Source: Pseudomonadota bacterium
Lineage (GTDB): Bacteria; Pseudomonadota; Alphaproteobacteria; Rhizobiales; Rhizobiaceae
Reading direction: 5' to 3'
Assembly: GCA_023451915.1 (NCBI GenBank)
Contig: JAEXXS010000512.1
Span: 1-6,620 of the forward strand
Length of the DNA stretch: 6,620 nt
Shown: positions 1-5,226 of the stretch, in pieces
Layout: each line of letters starts with the position of its first letter
How positions within the stretch are numbered: the stretch's first letter is position 1
Notes under the pieces: model-generated
The model's input: the letters and a program-made list of their open reading frames with translations, nothing else
What the model was told of the DNA's origin: nothing
Databases searched by the model: none
Translations under genes and position numbers: made by a program

Positions 1-254
1 TCGGCGTCGATGGCGATCTTCAGCTTGGTGCCCACGCCATCATTGGCGGCGACCAGAACCGGATCCTTGAAACCAGCTGCTTTCAGGTCGAAGAGGCCGC
101 CAAATCCACCGATCTCGCCATCCGCACCGGGGCGGCGCGTCGAACGGACGAGCGGCTTGATCTTTTCAACCATCAGATTGCCGGCATCGATATCGACACC
201 TGCCTGCGCATAGGTCAGGCCATTATGGCCGTCGAGCTTGTTTTCCGAGGACAT
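1..254 (-). CDS. purM: PurM, phosphoribosylformylglycinamidine cyclo-ligase (AIR synthetase), N-terminal part
   Basis: PurM converts FGAM to AIR with ATP, the fifth step of de novo purine synthesis, in the cytoplasm. Only the first 84 residues are present; the frame is open at the left edge. The family is usually about 350 residues. Visible landmarks are the early [14 protein letters not shown] segment (residues 13-26), a glycine-rich [12 protein letters not shown] stretch (46-57) and the highly conserved NDGVGTKLK motif (71-79), which belongs to the ATP/substrate-binding N-terminal domain. The ATG at 254 is chosen because an AGGAG ribosome binding site (261-265 on the plus strand) lies 6 nt upstream. 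In alphaproteobacteria purM is commonly followed by purN, which would lie off the left edge. The gene is divergent from the perM-like gene, and a palindromic element begins only 31 bp upstream of its start. Identification is secure. Confidence 0.96.
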   Translation of the reverse strand, partial: MSSENKLDGHNGLTYAQAGVDIDAGNLMVEKIKPLVRSTRRPGADGEIGGFGGLFDLKAAGFKDPVLVAANDGVGTKLKIAIDA

Positions 255-285
255 GGCCTGCTCCTGAAACTGGGTGCTATCCACT

Positions 286-554
286 AGGGTCTAAACTCGA
301 TTAGGTTTCGGGCGCGGCGCGAGTTGGATTTTGTTTTAGAATAGGAGGAAAGACCGCGATGGAGTAATTCTCCATGAGGGCTTTTCGACGCATTCTGGGA
401 CAAAATCCACCGCGTTCCTTCGGAATATGACGAAAACCCCTCATCTTTTCGTCGCGAACTCTCGATGGAGATACACTCCAACTTCGTGTTCGCTCCTAAA
501 GCTGAGCGATTTTCGCTCATACCGCGCTCCAAATCCTAATCGAGTTTAGACCCT
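286..554. mobile_element. MITE-like long palindromic element with 20-bp terminal inverted repeats
   Basis: Positions 286-305 (AGGGTCTAAACTCGATTAGG) are the exact reverse complement of 535-554, which gives a 269-bp unit. The similarity continues inward. About 72 nt of each arm align with almost no gaps, ending in a shared GGAGTnnnTCTCCAT segment (361-375; mirrored around 465-479). A TGAGGG-N-TTTTCG block then matches on both sides of the centre, with about 20 extra nt in the right arm. Local perfect hairpins are ATGGAG/CTCCAT (359-364/370-375), GACGAAAA/TTTTCGTC (429-436/446-453) and GAGCGA/TCGCTC (504-509/513-518). The unit carries no convincing gene and no visible target-site duplication. 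It fits a miniature inverted-repeat transposable element or an intergenic palindromic repeat. Brucella carries Bru-RS repeats, but as I recall those are only about 105 bp, so I do not assign this to that family. Mobility is inferred, not seen. Confidence 0.75.
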
Positions 555-807
555 TGCGCGCAATGACACGAGATGGCTTTGCCCGCAAGGTCAAGAAGGG
601 GGAAAAGCGCAAAACACTGCCGGATTCTGCCCAGTTTTTCGCAGGAGCGGTTGTCGTTGTGCCAAAGCACGGCTCTGTCGCATGGCTTTGCATTTTGCAC
701 AGCCCGGTCTACCTTATGTAAAGAACGAGCCGTGCATCGCGATAAGATGACGGTAATGCAATTCTGATATTGTTTTGCCAACAGGTCTTTGCAGAGAACG
801 GAACCAT
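555..807. other. Spacer between palindromic element and perM-like gene; no gene supported
   Basis: These 253 bp must hold the start signals for the plus-strand operon and probably for purM. Short open frames on both strands have no ribosome binding sites and no recognisable protein sequence. On the minus strand a CTTGACC (589-595) resembles an alphaproteobacterial -35 element, but the sequence about 17 nt further on (TCGTGT) is a poor -10. On the plus strand TTGCAT (688-693) followed after 16 nt by TACCTT (710-715) is a possible weak promoter. Neither is strong enough to list separately. The section also contains the nested inverted repeats at 667-735. Confidence 0.5.
667..735. repeat. Nested inverted repeats upstream of perM-like gene
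   Basis: GCACGGCTC (667-675) is the exact reverse complement of GAGCCGTGC (727-735). Between them lies a second hairpin, GGCTTTGCA (684-692), TTT loop, TGCACAGCC (696-704), with 8 of 9 positions paired. No U-tract follows on either strand, so it is not an ordinary terminator. It could be an operator, a structured leader of the plus-strand operon or of purM, or chance. Function unknown. Confidence 0.45.
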
Positions 808-2112
808 ATGGTCAAGAAACCGACGCCGACACGCCAGACGCGCGCCACCACGGATACAAACAAGACTGGCGCGGTGGCTTCGGCTGCTGGCGGCAGTAAG
901 GTCATTCGTCAAACGGACGCCGTCGCCTCGGACGGCAATATCCACGTCAATGTCGAGGTTGGCGGTTTTACGGGCACGACGGTTCGGCGTCAGGCGATGT
1001 TCTGGGTCGCGACAATGGCCGTATTCGTGCTGTTTCTGGTGGTTTTCAGCTCGGTTCTGCTGCCATTCGTGGCGGGTATGGCTCTCGCTTACTTCCTCGA
1101 TCCGGTGGCCGACAGGCTTCAGCGCTTCGGCCTGTCCCGTCTGACGGCAACCGTCGTCATCCTGCTGGTTTTTTTGATTGCGCTCGTCGTCGGACTGATG
1201 ATCATCGTGCCAATTCTGGCAACGCAGCTTGCCGAGTTCATTTCTAAAGTACCGGGATACATCACCCAGCTGCAGTCATTGCTCGCCAATGAAAACTCGC
1301 AATGGCTGAAGAAATATATCGGCATCGACAGCTCGGTCATTCAGCAAAATCTCAGCGCGCTGCTCCAGCAAGGCGCTGGTTTCATGACGACGCTGCTCCA
1401 GTCCCTGTGGAATTCGGGGAAATCGCTGATTGATATTGCAGGGCTTTTCGTGGTCACGCCGGTGGTCGCCTTCTACATGCTTCTTGACTGGGACCGCATG
1501 GTCAACCGCATCGATTCCTGGGTGCCGCGCGCGCAGCTTCATACGGTGCGCCAGATCGCGCGCGAAATGAATGCAGCGGTTGCAGGCTTCATTCGCGGGC
1601 AGGGCACGCTCTGCCTCATTCTGGGCACGTATTATGCCCTCGGCCTGACCCTCACAGGGCTCAATTTCGGCCTGCTGATCGGCTTTTTTGCCGGTCTGAT
1701 CTCCTTCATTCCCTATATCGGTTCGTTCGTCGGTCTGGCGCTCGCTATTGGTGTAGCGCTGGTGCAGTTCTGGCCGGACTGGATCATGATCTGCGCCGTT
1801 GCGGCGGTGTTTTTCATCGGACAGTTCGTGGAAGGAAATATCCTTCAGCCTAAGCTTGTCGGCTCTTCGGTGGGGCTGCATCCGGTATGGCTGATGTTTG
1901 CTCTGTTCGCGTTTGGTTCACTGTTCGGCTTTACCGGAATGCTGGTCGCAGTACCCGCTGCGGCGGCGGTCGGGGTGCTTGTGCGTTTTGCCTTGAATCG
2001 CTATCTCCATTCACCGATGTACGATCCTGCCTTTCGTCGTCGCGACCCGGATGCGGGACCGCTGATCGAGGCAGGCGAGAATGCAGGCCCGAACGCAGGC
2101 AGAGACAAATGA
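808..2112 (+). CDS. AI-2E family transporter (PerM-like integral membrane protein)
   Basis: A 434-residue polytopic inner-membrane protein of the AI-2E/PerM family (PF01594). Members have been linked to export of autoinducer-2 or to sodium/proton antiport, but the substrate here cannot be read from sequence. A hydrophilic N-terminus of about 62 residues precedes paired hydrophobic segments near 64-97, then spans near 112-137, 207-226, 267-288, 289-311, 312-338 and 361-393. Family signatures are FLDPVADRL (96-104), GFIRGQ (260-265), SFIPYIG (299-305) and EGNILQPKLVG (342-352) followed by HPVW. The ATG at 808 is preferred over an in-frame TTG at 775, because the 11 extra residues are not family-like. 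The Shine-Dalgarno sequence is weak (GAGAACGGAA). It leads the run with hdaA 39 nt downstream. perM and hda also lie close together in E. coli, which supports the assignment. The charged C-terminal tail after about residue 402 is probably cytoplasmic. Confidence 0.92.
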   Translation: MVKKPTPTRQTRATTDTNKTGAVASAAGGSKVIRQTDAVASDGNIHVNVEVGGFTGTTVRRQAMFWVATMAVFVLFLVVFSSVLLPFVAGMALAYFLDPVADRLQRFGLSRLTATVVILLVFLIALVVGLMIIVPILATQLAEFISKVPGYITQLQSLLANENSQWLKKYIGIDSSVIQQNLSALLQQGAGFMTTLLQSLWNSGKSLIDIAGLFVVTPVVAFYMLLDWDRMVNRIDSWVPRAQLHTVRQIAREMNAAVAGFIRGQGTLCLILGTYYALGLTLTGLNFGLLIGFFAGLISFIPYIGSFVGLALAIGVALVQFWPDWIMICAVAAVFFIGQFVEGNILQPKLVGSSVGLHPVWLMFALFAFGSLFGFTGMLVAVPAAAAVGVLVRFALNRYLHSPMYDPAFRRRDPDAGPLIEAGENAGPNAGRDK

Positions 2113-2140
2113 GACTGAACCGCAATCTGGACGGGTGTGC

Positions 2141-2146
2141 GGGAGG
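2141..2146 (+). promoter_or_regulatory. Ribosome binding site that sets the hdaA start
   Basis: GGGAGG sits 5 nt before ATG 2152. It lies downstream of the alternative in-frame GTG at 2137, so it can serve only the ATG. This places the clamp-binding motif at residues 7-12, close to the N-terminus as in other Hda proteins. Confidence 0.8.
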
Positions 2147-2151
2147 CAGCG

Positions 2152-2850
2152 ATGCATGACGCCCCACGTCAGATTCCGCTGAATCTCGAACACCAGCCCG
2201 GTTATCACCGCGAGGACCTGATCGTCACGGGCTCAAACCGTGCGGCGGTCGACCTTATCGACCGCTGGCCGAACTGGGTGTCGCCGGTGACGATTCTGGC
2301 CGGGCCTACCGGCGCGGGCAAGACGCATCTCGCCGAAATCTGGCGCGCGGGCACGGATGCGCTGCTGGTCGATCCCACATGCATTACGGATGAAATCGTT
2401 CAGGCGGCAGCGGAACGCGCCGTGCTGATCGACGATATTGGCGGCGCGTCCTTCGATGAAACGGGGCTGTTTCACCTGATCAACAGCGTTCGCCAGCATG
2501 CCGCGCAGGGTGTCGGGCCGTCACTCTTGATGACGTCGCGCCTGTGGCCTGCAAACTGGAATGTAAAGCTGCCCGACCTCGCATCGCGGCTGAAAGCGGC
2601 AACCGTGGTTGAAATCGCCGAGCCGGATGATTTGCTGCTGTCGGGCGTCATTCACAAGCTGTTCGCAGACCGTCAGGTCAGCGTTGAACCACATGTCGTG
2701 ACCTATCTCGTCAGCCGGATCGAGCGTTCGCTCCTGTCCGCGATCCAGATCGTCGACAAGCTCGATCGGGCGGCACTGGAACAGAAAACCCGCATCACGC
2801 GGGCGCTGGCGTCACAGGTGCTGGCCGACACCGTTGGTAAGGCAGGCTGA
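2152..2850 (+). CDS. hdaA: HdaA, DnaA regulatory inactivator (Hda-type AAA+ protein)
   Basis: A 232-residue AAA+ protein related to DnaA domain III but lacking the DnaA DNA-binding domain. Bound to the DNA-loaded sliding clamp, Hda stimulates hydrolysis of DnaA-ATP and so limits re-initiation of replication. Residues 7-12 (QIPLNL) form the N-terminal beta-clamp-binding motif. Walker A is GPTGAGKT (51-58). Walker B is VLIDDI (91-96, with D94 and D95). Sensor I is MTSR (127-130). Box VII is DLASRLKAA (142-150), with R146 the likely arginine finger. The sensor II helix begins IERSLLSAIQIVDKLD (190-205), with R192. Length and domain order fit alphaproteobacterial HdaA. The gene follows the perM-like gene by 39 nt and precedes an SDR gene by 2 nt, so the three are probably cotranscribed. 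All expected catalytic elements are present. Confidence 0.94.
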   Translation: MHDAPRQIPLNLEHQPGYHREDLIVTGSNRAAVDLIDRWPNWVSPVTILAGPTGAGKTHLAEIWRAGTDALLVDPTCITDEIVQAAAERAVLIDDIGGASFDETGLFHLINSVRQHAAQGVGPSLLMTSRLWPANWNVKLPDLASRLKAATVVEIAEPDDLLLSGVIHKLFADRQVSVEPHVVTYLVSRIERSLLSAIQIVDKLDRAALEQKTRITRALASQVLADTVGKAG

Positions 2851-2852
2851 CG

Positions 2853-3728
2853 GTGAAGATTGTCGTCACGGGGGCAAGCGGGTTTATCGGCAGCGCTGTT
2901 GTGCAGCAGCTGCATGATGAAGGGCATCAGGTCACGCCTTTATCTCGTAACGATTTGGCGGATGCGGATTTTGCAGGCATAGAAACGGTTGTGCATTGCG
3001 CAGCGCTTGCCCATCGCACGGGCGCGGAACGACCGGATGCCGACGCTTTCGATGCCGTCAATCATCGGCTCAGCGTTGAACTTGCCGCCAAGGCAAAGCA
3101 GGCGGGCGTAAAACGCTTCATCTTCGTTTCGACCATCTATACCATTGCCGGAAACCCGCCGCCGCTCACGCCCGACATGCCGCTGTCGCCAAGGGCCGAA
3201 GACGACTATGGACGTGCCAAGGCAAAGGCGGAAGCGGCGCTTTTGGCCATGACCGGCATCGAGATTGTGATTGCGCGCCCGGTACTCGTTTACGGTCCCG
3301 GCGCGCGCGCCAATCTCCGGGCCGTGATGAAGCTCTGCGATAGCGCTCTGCCACTGCCTTTCGGCATGGCTAACAATCAGCGTAGCTTCGTATCCTTGCA
3401 GAATGCCGCCCGCGCACTTGTTTTCCTGTCGCAAGCTCCGGCTGAAAAAGTCGCGGGACGGGTGTTCCATCTGGCTGAGCCCAAACCGCGTTCAACACGT
3501 GAGCTGGTATCCATCGCGCGCCGTGCCATGGGGCGTCCGGCACGCCTTTTACCCGTGCCGCCCGCGCTGATGCGCTTGCTGCTGACGGGGCTTGGCAAAA
3601 AGGCGCTGTATAAGCAGCTGTTCGGCGATCTGACAGCGGATACGTCATCGCTGATCGCAGCCGGGTTTGAATATCTTCCCGGCGATCCGCAGATTGCGGC
3701 CATGGCTGTGGAAGCTAACCGGGGCTAG
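2853..3728 (+). CDS. NAD-dependent epimerase/dehydratase, extended SDR (sugar-nucleotide type, WbpV/WreQ-like)
   Basis: A 291-residue extended short-chain dehydrogenase/reductase. Residues 6-14 (TGASGFIGS) form the GxxGxxG dinucleotide-binding turn of an N-terminal Rossmann fold. VVHCAALAH is at 46-54, the catalytic serine is probably S93 in FVSTIY, the YxxxK pair is Y119/K123, and RPVLVYGPG is at 142-150. The second half (NLRAVMKL, LPLPFG, RSFVS, GRPARLLPVPPAL) resembles the WbpV/WreQ group, which makes UDP-N-acetylquinovosamine for lipopolysaccharide. Brucella LPS contains quinovosamine, so a cell-envelope role is plausible, but substrate is inference. Start is GTG, 2 nt after the hdaA stop, with a weak AAGG upstream inside hdaA, which suggests translational coupling. 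The stop overlaps the stop of the convergent SH3 gene. SDR family is certain; the exact reaction is not. Confidence 0.88.
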   Translation: MKIVVTGASGFIGSAVVQQLHDEGHQVTPLSRNDLADADFAGIETVVHCAALAHRTGAERPDADAFDAVNHRLSVELAAKAKQAGVKRFIFVSTIYTIAGNPPPLTPDMPLSPRAEDDYGRAKAKAEAALLAMTGIEIVIARPVLVYGPGARANLRAVMKLCDSALPLPFGMANNQRSFVSLQNAARALVFLSQAPAEKVAGRVFHLAEPKPRSTRELVSIARRAMGRPARLLPVPPALMRLLLTGLGKKALYKQLFGDLTADTSSLIAAGFEYLPGDPQIAAMAVEANRG

Positions 3729-4540
3729 TTCTTGTCCCCAACCGCCTTTGGCGGGACGATGCGGGATTGCGTCTGCACTGGCGCGCTTTTTGCCACTTCC
3801 TGCTTCTTGGTGACCGAACCGGTAATCAGCGTTGCGCTATCCGGCTTGTTGCGACCGCCGACGAGCTGATCTTCGTGCACCCAGCCAATCATATTCGTTT
3901 TCGGAACGATGACGCGATGCCAGCGCCCGGTCTTGCCGTAGGAGCGCATTTCACGGCCCTTTGCGACGGTGCCGATGGCTGCCGATTTGTCCCAGGCATT
4001 CTTATGAATAGTGAGCTGCGTCCGGGCATAGACCACTGAAGGCGAATGCGCGGGCGTGTTGACACCGCGCGGCGGCATCATATGCGGGCCCGTTGGGGCT
4101 GACGCGACGACCTGATTGGTCGGACGGGGCGGCTTCTGCGCCTGAACCGTGACTTGAGGAGGCGCTTGCACCGCTGCCTGCTGAACAGGCTTCTGCACGA
4201 CAGGTGCCACAGGTGCGGACGGACGCGGCACGGGACCAACGGCGGCCCCGTAGTCCTTGTCCTTGGGCGGCGTGGCCGTTTCTGGAGCCTTGGCGGTAGC
4301 CATCGGCTTGCTCTCTGTCCGAGACGGGGTGGAGGAGAATGGATTGGTCGCGGACCGCTGGAACAGGGCCGTCAATGCGTCCTGCGGGCTTTTATGCTGC
4401 GATGTGGCCCACAGGCTGAAAGCGCCGAGTCCGAGGATCGCTGCCAGCGCCAGCACAGGCGCAGACGAACCAGATCCGCCCTTGGCGGTGCGGGTCCTCT
4501 TTTTTGGTGCAGCTTTTCGGGTGGGCTTGCGTGCAGCCAT
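3725..4540 (-). CDS. Membrane-anchored protein with C-terminal bacterial SH3 domain
   Basis: A 271-residue protein with a strongly basic N-terminus (residues 2-20, rich in K and R), one hydrophobic segment (about 27-46, APVLALAAILGLGAFSLWAT), a long proline/alanine/glutamine-rich low-complexity linker (about 70-168) and an SH3b-like domain (about 169-228). The domain shows the usual features: an early VVYARTQLTIHKN strand, a G-x-W-H-R-V stretch (205-210) and a closing IGWVHEDQLV (218-227). The charges predict N-terminus in, with the SH3 domain in the periplasm, where such domains often bind peptidoglycan or partner proteins. A low-complexity tail follows. It is not a lipoprotein: there is no lipobox cysteine. 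ATG 4540 has an AAGGGG ribosome binding site 8 nt upstream. The gene is separated from the small genes upstream by a terminator and converges on the SDR gene. Specific function unknown. Confidence 0.85.
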   Translation of the reverse strand: MAARKPTRKAAPKKRTRTAKGGSGSSAPVLALAAILGLGAFSLWATSQHKSPQDALTALFQRSATNPFSSTPSRTESKPMATAKAPETATPPKDKDYGAAVGPVPRPSAPVAPVVQKPVQQAAVQAPPQVTVQAQKPPRPTNQVVASAPTGPHMMPPRGVNTPAHSPSVVYARTQLTIHKNAWDKSAAIGTVAKGREMRSYGKTGRWHRVIVPKTNMIGWVHEDQLVGGRNKPDSATLITGSVTKKQEVAKSAPVQTQSRIVPPKAVGDKN

Positions 4541-4542
4541 AG

Positions 4543-4575
4543 GTCTGACCCCTTTTCGAATCGCGATTGTCAGAC
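4543..4575 (-). promoter_or_regulatory. Inverted repeat enclosing the ribosome binding site of the SH3 gene
   Basis: GTCTGAC (4543-4549) and GTCAGAC (4569-4575) are perfect inverted copies 19 nt apart. The loop contains the AAGGGG Shine-Dalgarno of the SH3 gene and a perfect 10-bp palindrome AATCGCGATT (4559-4568). It lies 2 nt upstream of the start codon. In DNA it could be an operator; in mRNA it could partly hide the ribosome binding site. No protein or ligand is recognisable, and a chance occurrence is possible. Confidence 0.35.
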
Positions 4576-4637
4576 GCTAACAAGTCTTCCTTCGCATTTC
4601 GTTACCTGGGGGGGATTGGGCGATGGCTGGCCACCGA

Positions 4638-4662
4638 AATAGAAAACGCCGCTTTCGCGGCG
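4638..4662 (-). terminator. Rho-independent terminator after the 51-residue small gene
   Basis: Read on the minus strand, a perfect 6-bp GC stem CGCCGC/GCGGCG (4657-4662 paired with 4647-4652) closes on a GAAA tetraloop and is followed by TTTTCTATT. It lies 26 nt beyond the stop of the 51-residue gene and about 100 bp upstream of the SH3 gene start. It ends the small-gene unit and means the SH3 gene needs its own promoter. Confidence 0.85.
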
Positions 4663-4688
4663 CATTCAAATCGTTCCAAAGAAGCTGA

Positions 4689-4844
4689 TTAGTGTCCGGA
4701 CGTCTTGCCGTCACAGGAAGTTTCACCGGAAACCTTGTCCTGTTGTTTCTGGTTCGATTCCTGCTCTTCAACTGCGTCGCGCCACTGGGCCCATTCGCGT
4801 TCGTGACGACGATAAAGTTCATCGGAAACAGTCTGGATACTCAT
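4689..4844 (-). CDS. Small charged protein, 51 residues, unknown function
   Basis: The predicted protein begins MSIQTVSDELYRRHEREW. It is dominated by charged and polar residues: a probable amphipathic helix at about 4-35 rich in E, R, Q and W, then a polar tail with one cysteine (C44). There is no signal peptide or membrane segment, so it is probably cytoplasmic. I do not recognise a family. The case for a real gene is strong: GGAGG (4851-4855) lies 6 nt before ATG 4844, and an intrinsic terminator follows 26 nt after the stop. A longer reading from 4880 adds 12 residues but places the Shine-Dalgarno inside the gene, so it was not chosen. The 48-residue membrane protein gene lies 117 nt upstream on the same strand with no clear terminator between, so the two may be cotranscribed. 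Confidence 0.72.
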   Translation of the reverse strand: MSIQTVSDELYRRHEREWAQWRDAVEEQESNQKQQDKVSGETSCDGKTSGH

Positions 4845-4961
4845 TTCGATCCTCCGTTTAACTGGCGAAGCAAATAACACGGAGCTGCCCAGAAGGTTGC
4901 ATCACAAAGCGTAAGCGCTTGAAATCTAAATCGGTTTATATGTTTATAACCTTTTCAGACC

Positions 4962-5108
4962 TCAATTTTCCTGAACGGAAACACCGCCTTCTCCGATTTT
5001 CAATTCAATCCCGGCGGGTTTTGTCTCTTCGCGATAGACGTAAAAAGCCAGACCAGCCGCAACGACGATCAACGCGCCGATAATCAGATAAAGCCCGTTT
5101 CTATTCAC
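4962..5108 (-). CDS. Small single-span membrane protein, 48 residues
   Basis: The protein starts MNRNGLYLIIGALIVVAAG. It has one hydrophobic segment (about residues 6-25) followed by a polar tail containing YREETKP and a glycine-rich KIGEGGVSV stretch (36-45). The pattern matches small uncharacterised inner-membrane proteins that I recall as common in Rhizobiales; none has a function known to me. Start is GTG 5108, with GAGGAG (5115-5120) 6 nt upstream. An in-frame ATG at 5147 is rejected because it would lie inside the EcfG-type promoter (5141-5165), upstream of the expected transcript start. The promoter implies induction in the general stress response. The 51-residue gene lies downstream on the same strand. 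Confidence 0.82.
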   Translation of the reverse strand: MNRNGLYLIIGALIVVAAGLAFYVYREETKPAGIELKIGEGGVSVQEN

Positions 5109-5140
5109 GTTTAACTCCTCATTATGATCGATAAGGTTGG

Positions 5141-5165
5141 AACGCATGAGCGCGGCATCGGTTCC
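5141..5165 (-). promoter_or_regulatory. EcfG-type (general stress response) promoter
   Basis: On the minus strand GGAAC (5161-5165) is followed after exactly 16 nt by CGTT (5141-5144). This matches the consensus of EcfG, the ECF sigma factor controlled by PhyR-NepR in alphaproteobacteria (RpoE1 in Brucella). Transcription should begin about 6-8 nt further on, leaving a leader of roughly 25 nt with GAGGAG before GTG 5108. Position, spacing and orientation all fit the 48-residue gene. Confidence 0.8.
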
Positions 5166-5168
5166 GGC

Positions 5169-5202
5169 AAAGAAAACCCACGCAAACTGATGTCTGCGTG
5201 GG
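5169..5202 (-). terminator. Rho-independent terminator of the lactate permease gene
   Basis: On the minus strand a perfect 8-bp stem CCCACGCA/TGCGTGGG (5195-5202 with 5177-5184) and a 10-nt loop are followed by TTTTCTTT. The stem begins 24 nt beyond the permease stop codon, and the terminator sits just upstream of the EcfG-type promoter, so it insulates the small-gene unit from permease transcription. Confidence 0.88.
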
Positions 5203-5226
5203 CTGTTGTTGGACTGGGCCGTATGA

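Noticed and set aside
284..532. Minus-strand open frame of 82 codons lying inside the palindromic element
   Set aside because: It starts at TTG, has no Shine-Dalgarno, follows the repeat rather than a protein pattern, and its sequence is low-information.
286..554. Assignment of the palindromic element to the Brucella Bru-RS family
   Set aside because: Bru-RS repeats are, as I recall, only about 105 bp. Length and ends do not fit, and I cannot compare sequences here.
573..767. 64-codon plus-strand open frame upstream of the perM-like gene
   Set aside because: It has no ribosome binding site and no protein-like sequence, and it overlaps inverted repeats; it is treated as spacer.
775..807. TTG start at 775 for the perM-like gene
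   Set aside because: The 11 extra residues (MPTGLCRERNH) are not family-like, and ATG 808 gives a normal start.
1276..1881. 201-codon minus-strand open frame opposite the perM-like gene
   Set aside because: It is antisense to a clear PF01594 protein, its composition is typical of a shadow frame in GC-rich DNA, and it shows no domain or ribosome binding site.
2137..2151. GTG start at 2137 for hdaA
   Set aside because: The GGGAGG Shine-Dalgarno lies downstream of this GTG and correctly before ATG 2152.
2940..3470. 176-codon minus-strand open frame opposite the SDR gene
   Set aside because: It is fully contained in a convincing SDR coding sequence, and its translation has no recognisable motif.
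4907..4920. Hairpin AAGCG/CGCTT as a terminator of the 48-residue gene
   Set aside because: The stem is only 5 bp and no U-tract follows on the minus strand.
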